Below are positions 1 to 41,010 of a DNA stretch of 64,000 nt, one piece after another; the first letter of the stretch is position 1, and each line of letters starts with the position of its first letter. The DNA comes from Lagopus muta (Eukaryota; Chordata; Aves; Galliformes; Phasianidae). A model generated the notes under the pieces. The model was not told where the DNA came from. It ran no database searches and saw nothing but the letters and a program-made list of their open reading frames with translations. The stretch lies in NCBI RefSeq assembly GCF_023343835.1, contig NC_064443.1:2356001-2420000 (forward strand), given 5' to 3'. The position numbers and the translations under genes were made by a program.

Positions 1-89
1 TAGGTCTATTTGCACCTGGTGTGGAAAGTAGAATAAGGGCATCAGTGTGTTTTAGCTCGTTACTACAAGTCAGCAGGCAGAAGCCTTAA

Positions 90-939
<850 letters not shown>

Positions 940-2030
940 AGTGTGGCCAGAGGAAGATGGCCAAAGCAGCACCCTGCACTTGAGTAATTTTGAAGTGCTG
1001 TTTATTAATCTTAGTGTATGATTACTGGCCTTTTTCATTATCTATAATTTACTTAAGAGATTAAAAATCGAGTCATCTTGCTACCAGTATTTAGAAGCCA
1101 ACCATGATTTTTATAACAATCTGCATCAAATTCATCTGTGCACCCAAGGTTAACCTCAACATTCCTCTAACCAACCTTTTCTGCACTCACAGGATATGCC
1201 AGGCGCTAATTGAAGACAATTCTCTATCTTCTTTCTTCTTTCTAGAAAGAGAAAAAGCTGTCAACACAGAGGATTGGTCTGTAACTACTTAATAACTAAC
1301 GTCCTATTCTAATTGAGTACAACAGTTCATGGCTGTATGTGGAACGAAGCGTGGCTTCAGTGCTATCACATTTAGGAAGGTCTGATTTGCATGGCTGGGT
1401 GGTGTGAAAGGTTTGTTTGAAAATGTGATCGCTCTGAAATGACCAAGTCCCGTTCAGCTAAGGAAAAGTGAGGGTTCTGTGGTTTCATGTTAGTTACCTT
1501 TTAGTTACTGTGTAATTAGTGCCAGTTTAAATGTATGTTACCAAAAATAAATCTATTTACCCCAGCTTAGATGTAGTATTTTTTGTATAATTGGATTTCC
1601 TAATACTGTTACTTGTAACCTCTGCGTTAAGGTGTTCTGGGTTTTTTAAGAAACTGTATTTGAAAATAAAGTCCAATGGAAAGCAGCTGATCCTCTTCCC
1701 CTTCATTTGTAAGAGTCTGACCCACCGGAATGATCCAAGTGGTCTGCACAGCCAGGAGGAGTTTTTTCCATGACGTGCCGTAGGGATGAGAAAAGACAGC
1801 CTGCTCACACTCAAAGCTTCTGAACTGTTCAGTTGCCTTAAGCTCATTGCTGGACCCAGTTTCAAAACTAAAATTAAAAAAAAAAAAGAAAAAAAAAAAA
1901 GGAAACTTTTTGTGTAAGTTTGGTTACCATGTAGTGATCAGACTCCTAACCTGTGAACTTCTTGCTGTTCTGCAGCCAACTAAACTTTCTGTATTTTCAT
2001 TTTTCCAACAACTAATAGAATAAAGGCAGT
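940..2030 (+). other. RHOA: RHOA 3' UTR with alternative poly(A) signals
   Basis: No further coding is seen after the RHOA stop. Canonical AATAAA hexamers lie at 1546-1551, 1665-1670 and 2019-2024, so at least three 3' ends are possible. An A-rich run at about 1870-1900 could prime cDNA internally and mimic a 3' end. Which site is used cannot be told from the sequence. Confidence 0.6.
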
Positions 2031-2210
2031 TTTCTAAGCTCCCTGTATCCTGGTGTCTGTATTGCTCACTCCGGGCTTTTGGCCCAGCGTCCAACAACCC
2101 GAACCAGAAGAATCATTCTCGGTGTGGCTGTGGAACAGCTGCAAATGCTTCTGTGTGTTTTTCCTGGTAAGTGCTGCCCGTGGAGGAGGAATCCTTCACC
2201 CTGGCAATGA

Positions 2211-2590
2211 GATCACAGAATGAGCCGGGTTGGAAGGGACCTCAAAAATCATGAAGCTCCAACCCCCTCATCGCAGGCAGGGCCACCAACCTCTGTATTT
2301 AATACCAGACCAGGCAGCACAGGGCCCCATCCAACCCGGCCTTCAACACCTCCAGGGATGGGGCATCCACAGCCTCTCTGGGCAGCCTGAAATTCAGCAC
2401 CTCACCGCTCTCATAGTAAAGAATTTCCCCCTGACATCCAACCTCAGTCTTCCTTCTTTCAACTTAAAACCGTTTCCCCTTCTCCTGCCGTCATCCACCT
2501 TTCCAAGAGTTGATTTCCCTCCTGTTTACAGGCTCCCTTTAGGTACCGAAAGCTGCAATGAGGTCACCCCGCAGCCTTCTCCGGGCTGAG
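2211..2590 (-). mobile_element. CR1 LINE 3' fragment, antisense
   Basis: It begins at its 3' end with the reverse complement of the CR1 terminus (ATCACAGAAT, then GGGTTGGAAGGGACCTC) and runs to about 2590, where the CR1 text on heading towards RT ends. It lies between RHOA and GPX1, and the GPX1 CpG island starts a few hundred bases downstream. Confidence 0.85.
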
Positions 2591-2959
2591 GTGTGCTGCA
2601 GCATGCATCTGTGCCCGTGTTGGTGTTTCAGCAGCTGCTGCGGAGCTGAGAGCCCTGCCAGCAGAGCTGGGTTTGGGCCAGTGCCCTGTGGAAGGGAGCA
2701 CCGAGCTGCACCCAGGCCGAGTCCTGCAAAATACCATTAGTTTTTTGAAGGGGGGGGGCAGGCTGTGCTTCGGACACGCAAAGGCAGTCCTTTGCCCCCG
2801 CCCCGGGGTGACACAGCGGCAGAGCAGGAAGTTTCCAGCCGCTGCGCTGCCCGTGGGGATTTCACGGCTGTTGTTGAGCTTACTCGTTGCCGTGCTCTTC
2901 CCTTTTTGGGGTGGAGGTTTTTTTCTTCTTCCTTTTTTTTAAAAAGTTGAGCAAAACCG

Positions 2960-3477
2960 GTTTGCAGCGCGCTGCAGCCGCCGTTACGCAGCCGCTCATC
3001 ACCCACGGGGTTCTCAGTAAGGGCTGCGCGCCCCTCCAGCTCACGAGCTGCCGCTCTGCCGCCGCGGTCTCCCCGCAAGCGATCCCTTCGTTAACCCACG
3101 TCTGATCCCATCCCCCGCCTGCAGAGCCGCCCCTCAGCCGCGGGTGCCGCCCCTGGAGGTGCCCCAGGCCACCGAGGGGCCCTGGGCGGCGGGAGCTGGA
3201 GGGCGGGCAGCCCACGGCACGGGCGGGGCTGGAGGTCCTTTCCGACCCAACCGCGCTGCGTTTCTTCGTGCGTGCTGCCGCCCCTCCCGAGCACCGCCCG
3301 CACCCCCAGCCCTGCCCCGGCTCTGCCCCAAACAGCGCAGAGAGGCGCGGAAAGGGGCGGGCGGTGCGCGCCTGAACTGAGGCGGGACAGAGCGGTGCGG
3401 GGTGGGCGGGTGTTGGTGTGTCCGTCCGTCTGTAGGAAGGAGCGGAGCGGAGCAGAGCAGAGCAGAGCGGAGCGGCC
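2960..3477 (+). promoter_or_regulatory. GPX1: GPX1 CpG-island promoter and 5' UTR
   Basis: The stretch is strongly GC- and CpG-rich, without a clear TATA box near the start codon. Just before the ATG is a purine-rich run of imperfect AGCGG/AGCAG pentamers (about 3440-3472). The transcription start cannot be fixed from sequence. The long open frames on both strands here come from GC content and are not supported as genes. Confidence 0.55.
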
Positions 3478-4147
3478 ATGGCAGCAACGCGGCTGGCGGG
3501 GATCTCGGCGCGGCCGCTGGGCGCGGCTGAGCCGCTGGCGCTGGGCTCGCTGCAGGGCAAAGTGCTGCTGGTGGTCAACGTGGCGTCGCTCTGAGGCACC
3601 ACCACGCGCGACTTCCTGCAGCTCAACGAGCTGCAGCAGCGCTACGGGCCCCGCGGGCTGCGTGTGCTGGGCTTCCCCTGCAACCAGTTCGGGCACCAGG
3701 TATGGAGCGGGGAGCGGGCAGCGGGGAGCGGGAGGGGGCGGCAGCGCGGCCGGGAGCTCACGGGGCCGATCCTCCCCGCAGGAGAATGCCACCAACGAGG
3801 AGATCCTGCGCTCGCTGGAGTACGTGCGACCCGGCAACGGCTTCAAACCCAATTTCACCATGTTCGAGAAGTGCGAGGTGAACGGGAAGGGCGCGCACCC
3901 GCTGTTCACCTTCCTGAAAGAGGCGCTGCCCTTCCCGCACGACGACCCCACGGCGCTGATGACCAACCCGCAGTACATCATCTGGTCGCCCGTGTGCCGC
4001 AACGACGTCTCCTGGAACTTCGAGAAGTTCCTCGTGGGCCCCGACGGCGTTCCCTTCCGCCGCTACAGCCGGCACTTCGAGACCATCAAGCTGCAGGACG
4101 ACATCGAGCTGCTGCTCCAGAAGGTCCCCAAGGAGGCTCTGCAATAA
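3478..4147 (+). CDS. GPX1: Glutathione peroxidase 1, selenoprotein
   Basis: GPX1 reduces H2O2 and organic hydroperoxides with glutathione, mainly in cytosol and mitochondria. There are two exons, 3478-3699 (74 codons) and 3782-4147 (121 codons plus TAA), joined by an 82-bp GT-AG intron in phase 0. The predicted protein has 195 residues, against about 201 in human. TGA at 3592-3594 is codon 39, in the VNVASL-U-GTT context that marks the catalytic selenocysteine. The other tetrad residues are present: Gln74 in FPCNQFGHQ, and Trp152 and Asn153 in SWNFEKF. The start has a good context (GCCATGG). A SECIS-like hairpin follows in the 3' UTR. An annotation that treats this TGA as a stop would split or truncate the gene. 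Confidence 0.96.
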
Positions 4148-4211
4148 AGGAAAGCCTGCACCTGTGTTGTACCGAGGGCCACTGCTCTGGCTGAACCCCC
4201 AATGTCCGTGC

Positions 4212-4273
4212 AAGCTTTGCTCGTGACGGTGCATCTTCCAAACCCTCGAAGTGCACCCGATGTTTTCAAAGCT
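4212..4273 (+). promoter_or_regulatory. GPX1: SECIS element of GPX1
   Basis: The sequence folds by eye into a SECIS. A basal helix pairs 4213-4219 with 4267-4273. The non-Watson-Crick core is GTGA (4223-4226) opposite GATG (4259-4262). An upper helix pairs 4228-4238 with 4248-4257, with one bulged T, and the apical loop at 4239-4247 carries the conserved AA. This recruits SBP2 and EEFSEC so that the TGA at codon 39 is read as Sec. The 5' quartet is GTGA rather than the common ATGA. Confidence 0.85.
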
Positions 4274-4346
4274 GCGTGTGAAATGTTTGGGGCAACTCAG
4301 CCTGGGGAGCAGCACATGAGTGTGGGTAATGGTGTGGGGTTCTCTG

Positions 4347-4352
4347 AATAAA
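4347..4352 (+). terminator. GPX1: GPX1 poly(A) signal
   Basis: An AATAAA hexamer lies about 75 bp after the SECIS, in a position that keeps the SECIS in the mRNA. A second AATAAA at 4143-4148 overlaps the stop codon, and its use would remove the SECIS. Confidence 0.8.
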
Positions 4353-4704
4353 GAAAAAGTCTGCTTTAAGGCTACGGCGTGGTGAATCTGGGTGAGTTGG
4401 AACAAACAGGGTGGCCAAAGGCTGGGTGCACGCTCTGCCTGGATGCGGGCTGGCTGGGTGCAGGCTGGGGCAGGCTGAGCTGTGCCCGGGCAGCTGGCAG
4501 CCACTGCACGGCTTGTGGCTGCTGTACCAAGGGGCTGCAGAGGAGCAGCCTTTGCCCGAGGTCACTCATTCTTCGTCTTGCATCAGTGGATGCCCCAAGG
4601 AGACCCAGAGCTGGAGCAGCGAGTGCGTGTGGTGCTGCTGTCCTATGTGCCCAGCGGTCCCTGGCACTGTTCTGTGTTGGAGGCAGCCTCTGGTGGTGCC
4701 ACTG

Positions 4705-4796
4705 ACCCTGAAAGTGTTCAGGAAACATGGGGATGTGGCACTGAGGGGGTGGCTGAGTGGGCAGCTAGGGATAAAGATTCCATGATTCTGTGATCC
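4705..4796 (+). mobile_element. Degenerate CR1 3' remnant
   Basis: A GGGGATGTGGCACTGAGGG-type block is followed by a CATGATTCTGTGAT terminus, as in CR1 3' ends. It is short and diverged. Confidence 0.55.
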
Positions 4797-5614
4797 TGCA
4801 TTCAGGCCGGGTCACCTTGCAGCCCCAGCACAGGTACACGGGGCTCTAGCTGGAGAACCAGTTCTTTTGTTCCCAGCCTGTTTGACTACTTCTTCAGCAG
4901 AAGCTGTGCCTCGCCTCTGATTATCGCTGTTGCCTCTTGGGCACAAGAATTGTAGGCAACACACAGTGTGGGTGAGCTGGGGTTTGGGCTATGGCATTTT
5001 CTTGTTTCAATTCCTCTGCTGCCATGTTTCTGATTCCAACAAGCGCTGATCTGACAGGTGTTCTGTGGAGCTGCCAAGACCTTGATGTTGTTCCTGGGCA
5101 GCAACGCAGGGTTTGCAGCTGAATGCCAAAATTGGGGCTGTTTTCCCCTGGAAGCCGTGAGCATGTGCCAAACTTCATCTGCTATCTCATTGCACAGGTC
5201 CTCCTGCGGTTGGTTTTCACTCTAGATATCTCACAGTTTCTGCACAATCAACCCTTACAAGGCCTCGAAGCACTGAGTGTAAACATGGTGCTACACTGCC
5301 GAGTTCAAGCATGTACCAGCAACTTGGGAAGGCACAACGCTTTCAAGCTCCATCACTTGTGTGTTGTTCTCATAACTGAAACCACTTAACTTTGGGATTT
5401 ATGGGTTTTTTTTTTTCCTGTTCATAGCTTCCCATTTCTTACTTGCTTCATGAATGCAAGTACATCCAAGGCCCCTCCTGGCCCGGTTGTTAAGGCAAAG
5501 CCTGCAGGCAGCTCCACCCTGCTTACCGCTACCCCTGAGTAATCCGGATTTCAGCTCAGATTGCACAACTCTCACTGGGCTATTTCTTAATTTCCTTAAC
5601 TTTTTAACTTTGTT

Positions 5615-5647
5615 AAAAATAAAACAAAACAAAACAAACAAAAAAAC
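5615..5647 (+). repeat. AAAAC-type simple repeat
   Basis: Runs of AAAAC and AAAC units follow a T-rich stretch. Low complexity; no gene is associated. Confidence 0.7.
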
Positions 5648-6467
5648 AGGAAGTTTTCAGTGGTTCATTTCGCCTCTGGAGCAGAAGTTGCTTGATTTGG
5701 TGCATTCACTTTGCAGTTAAATCCACTTCCCTAATTAGTGCAGTATGTTGAAATACACTGAAAGCACAGCGGCTGACGGGCAGCAGGAGCTCATTGCATT
5801 GCCTTTAAAAATCTTACTCGATGTCAGCTGTGGCATTTCCTTCATCTTGGCTCACCGGACTTCAGATGTGTGAGCAGGAGCCCCTGCAGGGCACTCCATG
5901 CTTTGCCACTTCCCACTGTCTGCAGCCTCTGTAGAGCCCCACAGCTGCAAGGAACCAGGGCAGCCCCACAAAGGGATCCTTCCCCAGGTGGGAGAGCTGC
6001 CTGCTGGAGCTGTACAGTGTTCATTCTGTATTAATGGCCAAGGGATTTGTTTATCTCCTGGCTGCCGGGGCTGTAGTGGCAGAAAAGCAAAGCGGCAGCT
6101 CCAGGACAGATGCGCAGCAGCAAAATGATAGCGGTGATGCTACTCTAGGATGAAAATTGGCAGAAAAACAAACCATCCCAATGTAAGCATGCTGCAGTCC
6201 CAGCAGTTAGTGTGCAGAGCAGGTAAAAGCCTCTCGGCCTCATTCCCTGTCTGCTTTAATCACACGCAGAGAGTGGATGGTGGTGGAAGGGCCATCCTGG
6301 AAACATTCCTTGGTGACACACACATAAGAGCACAGTTCTTGTGCAGGCTCCTGCACTCCAACACTACTGGGTGTTGGAACCACGTGGGAAAGAGACATTT
6401 CACTGCAGGTAATGCATTTCAGTGATTCCGTGACCTGAGGACATTGCCCCTTCCGTATCTTATCTAC

Positions 6468-6499
6468 ACTCCTATACCTTCCTACTCCTACACCTTCCT
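6468..6499 (+). repeat. Two-copy 16-bp pyrimidine-rich tandem repeat
   Basis: ACTCCTATACCTTCCT at 6468-6483 is followed directly by ACTCCTACACCTTCCT at 6484-6499, a 15/16 match. It sits in a C/T-rich patch. Confidence 0.75.
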
Positions 6500-7529
6500 A
6501 CTGTAACATGTATCTGCTAACAGCTACTCCTTTGCCAGTGCACACCTTGCCCTTCCGTTCCTCTACCTATCAGCCCAGCTCTCCCCCCTTCCCAGACTGC
6601 TTGGCCCCTCCTTCCCCTCATGATCAGGGTGACCTTCTAAGCTGCCATCAACTCCTTTAACCTTTAAACAAGTTCAGATAGGACACAGTCAGGAGCATGA
6701 ACTAGCTGCAAACAAAAACGTCCTATCCTGCCTTTATCTCCTGGCTTCCCAAGCATTCTGCCCATCAGCCTCAAGGACACAACCCTCAATCATGGGAACA
6801 GCAGCGTTCAGAAGCATTTAAACAACAGAAATGCCATCAAGTGGAGAACAAAACAAGCCCTTTATTCCTCAGCCTGCTAAAAGCTCTTTCTGATGTTTTT
6901 AACTCCTTTTTCCTTTCCGAGGAGTTGCATTGCACACACAAACTGTGCACACACAAACTTCCAGAGGACTTGTAGTCATTTTTTGGTCACTGCCATGGGC
7001 CGGCAGGAGGAAACACCTGCCTACAGCTGGGTGGTGCCTGAAAGCTCTTGCTCCCTTAGCCCTACGAATGAGACTATTTTGTTTCCTATTAGGAAACAGA
7101 GCTCAGCCATGCGTGCTTTGCCTCAGCACAGCTGACTCACTGTAAAACACCCACGACACCACGAGCTGTGGCAGCATTCTTAAAGCTTGCTGGCATTCAT
7201 TGATGGATTGCCCTGCCCTGCAGTTTGTTTAGGTAACAGAGCTGTGTCTCTGTACCAAGGAGAGAAGGAAGTTCTGCCGAACGTTTGTACCAAGGAAACA
7301 GGAGGTCGTGTAACTTGTGATATGTAACAGAACTCTGGGAAACCTCTGCATGTGTAACACGAGCACCACAATCTCCCTGAAGGGCGGTTTCCAGAGGCAC
7401 TTTCACAACTCTTACGAGCTCCCCTCGTTGCTCAGCTCTGTCCTCTCTTTTCTTCCCCCCCTCAGTCTGAAGGCTTTCCCCCCCAGTCCCGCACTCAGCG
7501 CAGGGAGCCATGAAGCCTGACCACATGGA

Positions 7530-7548
7530 ACACACACACACACACACA
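7530..7548 (+). repeat. (CA)n microsatellite upstream of USP4
   Basis: About nine AC dinucleotides lie some 135 bp upstream of the USP4 start codon. Confidence 0.85.
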
Positions 7549-7559
7549 GCCGCAGCTCA

Positions 7560-7682
7560 CACGCCGCCGAACCACGCCCCCACCACTTCCGGTCACCCGG
7601 GCGGGGCCACAAAATGGCGCCCGCACGCAGAGCGCATGTGCGCACGGCCGACTTCCGGTAGCGGAGGGGTGAGCGCACCAAG

Positions 7683-7690
<8 letters not shown>
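7560..7690 (+). promoter_or_regulatory. USP4: USP4 promoter with ETS, NRF1 and YY1/TISU motifs
   Basis: This TATA-less CpG-rich promoter holds two ETS sites (ACTTCCGG at 7585-7592 and 7651-7658), an NRF1-like GCGCATGTGCGC palindrome (7632-7643) and a YY1-like AAAATGGCG (7611-7619). The start codon sits in CAAGATGGCGGC (7679-7690), an exact match to the TISU consensus SAASATGGCGGC. TISU acts both as a YY1 site and as an initiator for mRNAs with very short 5' UTRs. The TSS is therefore expected just upstream of 7679 (inference). Confidence 0.7.
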
Positions 7691-37101
<29,411 letters not shown>

Positions 37102-37330
37102 GCACCGCCTCCAGCACTCGACCACCATGTTAGAGGTCCCTCCTGAAGCCACCTCTGAGGCATCTGAAGTTTTTTCTCTCTTCTGTAGGAGTCGAGCAGA
37201 AAATCTAGCACTGAAAGACTTGGTGCTTGGGGTTACAAAACAGCACTGGAAAGCCAGGAATAGGTGCTGAATCTCAGATATTTAGAGGCCAAAAATAATA
37301 TATATTGGAGCTTTGATAAAGTTCTTTTTA
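37102..37330 (+). other. USP4: USP4 3' UTR, start
   Basis: Non-coding after the USP4 TAA. No AATAAA was found close by. A GATAAA variant at 37315-37320 is followed by a GT-rich stretch and is a plausible cleavage site; an ATTAAA further on (39191-39196) is an alternative distal end. Confidence 0.4.
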
Positions 37331-37737
37331 AACTCTGTCTGAGCTGTGTGGCTTGAGGCAGGGGTCAGGGCTGAGCCGGGGCTGTGGGACGTGGGTTAAG
37401 GTCTGTAGGGGTTTGGGTGGTATAGCCTGAATCCGAGGTCACAGCTGAGTGTGGTGGGGCCCACAGAGGAGCACAGTGGGTAGGATTCTGTGAATTGATG
37501 CAGGGGCTTCCTGTCAACCCTGTGGAGTTGCTGACGGGCTCTGCTTGTGTCAGTGAGGCTTGTGTACCCTTTCTGGAATCTCTCAATTCAAATCTTTGTA
37601 GTTCTGGCTTGTCTGTTGCCACCTCTGCCATTGTGCTTTGGTTCCCTTGCTAAACACCAAAGTTTCTCTTAGTTGCGTCCTTTCATTTGTGGATGCACTT
37701 GAGACTCTTGTGGGCAGTTCGTACTCAGCCTCTTTAG

Positions 37738-37950
37738 TGACAGTACAAAGGGGAATGGCTTTAAGAGGGGGGATTTAGGTTCGGTATTTGGAGGGCGGTG
37801 AGGAGCTGGCATTGCTGCCCAGGGCTGTGGTGCCCATCCCTGGAGGGGTCCTGGACAGCCCAAGCTGGTGAGGGGAGCAGCCAGCCTACAGAAGGAGTTG
37901 GAACCAGATGATCATTCAGGTTCCTTCCAGCCCAAGATATTCTATGATTG
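37738..37950 (+). mobile_element. CR1 LINE 3' fragment
   Basis: A sense CR1 3' end with the GGGGAATGGC start, a GCCCATCCCTGGAGGGGTCC core and the terminal block CCAGCCCAAGATATTCTATG. Confidence 0.85.
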
Positions 37951-39641
37951 TAAACGTGAATACCGAATCTGCAAGGTTGGCAATTCTTGTCTAGTGTGTC
38001 CTCTTGCCATAGTTACTCTATTTTGCTCCATCCTTCTAATACAACTGGGAAATGCTCTTCCTCTCTTCCACCTTTACCTGACTGGCTCTGTTTCTTGCAG
38101 GAGTTCAGCTTTCCTCTTGTATGAGGATTCCTGTGAGCAGTAGATCAGGTTAGTCCTCAGTGGAGAACTGTTTTTTTCTCATTAAAAAAATTAGAAAAAC
38201 ATCTGGTTTTGAGGGAGATGTTTAGCTCAAGGTGGTAAACCACACTGCAGGGGTCCTCCTTGCAGCCAGGTGCACTGGCAGAACAAAAGGCCAAGAGAAA
38301 CCACTGTCCCTCCTGTGAGATGCGTGCTTGGAGCCGCTCTGTCCTCTCTGCACAGTTCCTGTGGCTTCATTGCTGACTGTAGCTGTCTTCTCTGCCTGCC
38401 AGTGTTGACAGTCTCTGTTTAACTCTGACCACACCAGCTCAGCTCCCTTTGCTCTGCTCTGAGCAACAAACCCCATAGGAGGTCATCGTGCACCAGTCCC
38501 TGGACCTGCGCTGTGCAAAGGCAGAGCCAGCTGCTCTGTCTGTCCTCCAAGCAAAGGGAAGTGGGGGGGGGCAGCCCCCCATGGCTCCCTGCCAGGGCAT
38601 GAGAAGAAGGAAGGACTGTCTCTAGCTGGCACATAAGTATTATTACCCCCCTTCTGCAGAGTTTTGCTTTTAAAGCGTTGAAAGTTGAATTTAGAGATCA
38701 GAATTGCTTAGTTGTTTCCGCTGTTCTGGTTTGTGGGTTGTCTCGGATTTTTTTTTACAGCTCTTAGTATTTTATTTCTGTTTTGAGGGGAGTATCCCCA
38801 AAGCAGTTTTTAACTGTAGCACTGCACTGAATTATTCTGATTGGCATTTCTCTTAGGTTACCCTGAAAGAAAACCACATGGGCATTCCAAAATGGGGAGG
38901 TGGGAGAGGCAAGAGGAGAGCAAAACAGCTCTGTAAAGGCAACTTCCATCTGAAGTTTGTTCTCCTCTTTACCTCCTTTGCTGCACTGACACTGAGAATT
39001 CATCAGTGGGGCTCAATCTCTGATGCTCAGATGCTGAGCAGACACTGTTGTACTGCAGAAAGAGCGGCCCAGCTCTTATTCTCTGTCTTAGAGCTGATGG
39101 CCTTGGCTGGTGGGAGTCTGCCGTAACACCAGACCTGTTTTTTTGGAGTAGCACTTTGTAAGTGGTTGGATGCGTTGTATGAAGAGGAAAATTAAAGAGT
39201 GGTTTGCACTGAAACTGGGTTTTGTTGTGTGTTCATCTGTTGTTAAGTGGCCTGAAGTGCAGGTTGAGCAGCTGCTGGTTGTGGGGATGCCTGCTGCAGC
39301 AGGAGCTCTTTCAGCTGGAGCGCAGTGAGTGCCGTGCAGGGGAGCAGTGCAGTGCTGTCTCAATCTGAAAGTTTGTTCTCAACGTTTGCTTTTTCTCCAC
39401 TGCAGTGCTGTGCTGGTCTGTGGTGGTCCTTGCCTTTCTGTGACGTTGGGCAGCCTCAGTTGTGCCTTTCTCATCATCCCTCTGCAGATCTGGGGAGGCT
39501 GCATTCCTTCTGGCCATTTTTGCCCCATAGCTTCCCTGCTTGCAGCCATACCACTGAAATGGTTGTCCTGCAGCTACTGCAGTTTCCCAAGGCGTGCTAA
39601 ATAAGTACCTTAGGCTGGAAAAGGTCAAGGAAGCAAGTTAA

Positions 39642-40036
39642 ATGCAACAGGCTTGCATGCATTTAGCACGTGCAGGGAATCTGGAGGATTGTCACCAAGC
39701 CTGCAGGTTGAGGACAGTTGTGAAGGTGAAAACCTCGTGAAGGGGTGTCGAGGACTGGCTTGAAAAACAAGGCCGTGTTCAGAGTATGAAGGACACGATA
39801 ATGGTGTAAAGGAATTTGAGCAGCAAACAACGAGCTGCAAGTTGTGCTGTGTGAGAAAGCTGTTGTGGGAAGTAGGTGTAGCAGGAACTTGGCGGTTACA
39901 GGTTGATGGACATGAGTGATAGCCAATGAGAACGCGGCAAGTGAACTTAAAGGTTATGTAGGGTGTTGCTCTACCATTAAACGTTGGACTTAGTTGCTAA
40001 CTGGTGTTGAGTCGTCACTAAGATCCCACTCCCACA
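39642..40036 (+). mobile_element. Possible solo LTR of an avian endogenous retrovirus (fossil)
   Basis: The stretch has LTR-like order: a CCAAT box (AGCCAATGAG near 39920), an ATTAAA poly(A)-type signal near 39978, a GT-rich U5-like part and an end at TCCCACA (40030-40036). TGTGGGA at 39864-39870 is the exact inverse of that end, which would allow a short 173-bp form instead of the longer one given. No target duplication or internal retroviral region was seen. The family is not identified; the copy looks old and incomplete. Confidence 0.35.
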
Positions 40037-40324
40037 AAGGGGGCTTAAAGCTCGTGCTGTGACTGCAGTGTAACAGCTGAAGGGCTTGCTCTTAGAGCCT
40101 GAGAGAAGGTTAGAAGAGCCTCAATAGAAAAAGGCAGTTACTGAGGTACACTGTGAAATGCTGACCATCAAAGCATGACGTGAAACCCATCATGGATATC
40201 TGTGGCTCCAGGGGAATGAATACATGGTTGCGCATTTGTCTTTTCAGTGAAGCAGGGTGGTGTGCAGTGTTCTGGGAAATGAGGCAGAGAAAGAAATAGG
40301 GAAGGAATAAACTAAATGGTGAGA

Positions 40325-40510
40325 ATCAAAGAATGCCTTAGGCTGGAGTGAATCTTGAAGGTCATCTAGTTCCAAACACCCTGCCATGGGCAGCGTTGCC
40401 ACCCACCAGCTCAGGCTGCCCAGGATCCCACCCAGCCTTTCCTGGAATGCCTCCAGAGAAGGAGCATCAACAATCTTTCTGGGCAACCTGTTGCAGTGCC
40501 TCCCCAACAT
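40325..40510 (-). mobile_element. CR1 LINE 3' fragment, antisense
   Basis: It starts with a reverse-complement CR1 terminus (GAATCAAAGAATGCC, diverged) and continues through GGCTGCCCAGGATCCCACCC. It stops at an AAAT repeat. Confidence 0.82.
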
Positions 40511-40533
40511 AAAAATAAATAAATAAATAAAAG
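40511..40533 (+). repeat. (AAAT)n simple repeat
   Basis: About five AAAT units directly abut the truncated side of the antisense CR1. Confidence 0.85.
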
Positions 40534-40784
40534 AGGAAGTTGGAGGACAGGTTAAGTTTTATGTAATAAGTCAGTGGCAAAAGCCTGTGCTGATTTCTGC
40601 CTTTTGATATGAAAGCAAGAGCTTGGAAAGAAGGGAAAGCAAAATGGAAGTTTGCTAAGCTGGAGGCGATCAGAGACTGAGCCAGTGCAGGGGCTTGTGG
40701 GGAACGTCTCATGCAAGAACGTCGTGGACAGGAAATGGAAAATGACTTGAAACACCAGTTGTACTGTCAGTGAAGTAGAGGTAT

Positions 40785-41010
40785 TCAGGAATGAATCTTC
40801 TTTACTAGGAGAGTGGTTAGGCCCTGGAACGGGCTGCCCAGGGAGGTTGTGGATGCCCCGTCCTTGGACGTGTTTAAGGCCAGGTTGGACGGGGTCCTGG
40901 GCAACCTGATCTGAATGTGTATGTTTGGTGGCCCTGCTAGGCAGGGGGGTTGGAACTACATGATCCTTGGGGTCCCTTCCAACCCGGGTGATTCTGTGAT
41001 TGTGTGATTC
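40785..41010 (+). mobile_element. CR1 LINE 3' fragment
   Basis: A sense CR1 3' end with the GGCCCTGGAACGGGCTGCCC core and a terminus of two to three ATTCTGTG-like octamers (about 40990-41010). It is better preserved than most copies here. Confidence 0.9.

Larger units (their letters stand above)
4375..7490. other. Intergenic region between GPX1 and USP4
   Basis: No coding exon was recognised on either strand. The contents seen are a weak CR1 3' remnant (4705-4796), an AAAAC-type simple repeat (5615-5647), a pyrimidine-rich patch with two 16-bp tandem copies (6468-6499) and otherwise unique-looking sequence. The open frames here are short and have no recognisable domain. Confidence 0.5.

Noticed and set aside
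2880-3626. Long minus-strand open frame across the GPX1 CpG island
   Set aside because: High GC lowers stop frequency; the frame is antisense to GPX1 exon 1 and shows no known domain.
3272-4147. Single open frame running through the GPX1 intron into exon 2
   Set aside because: It reads exon 2 in frame but crosses the 82-bp intron and misreads exon 1; the two-exon Sec model explains the family sequence fully.
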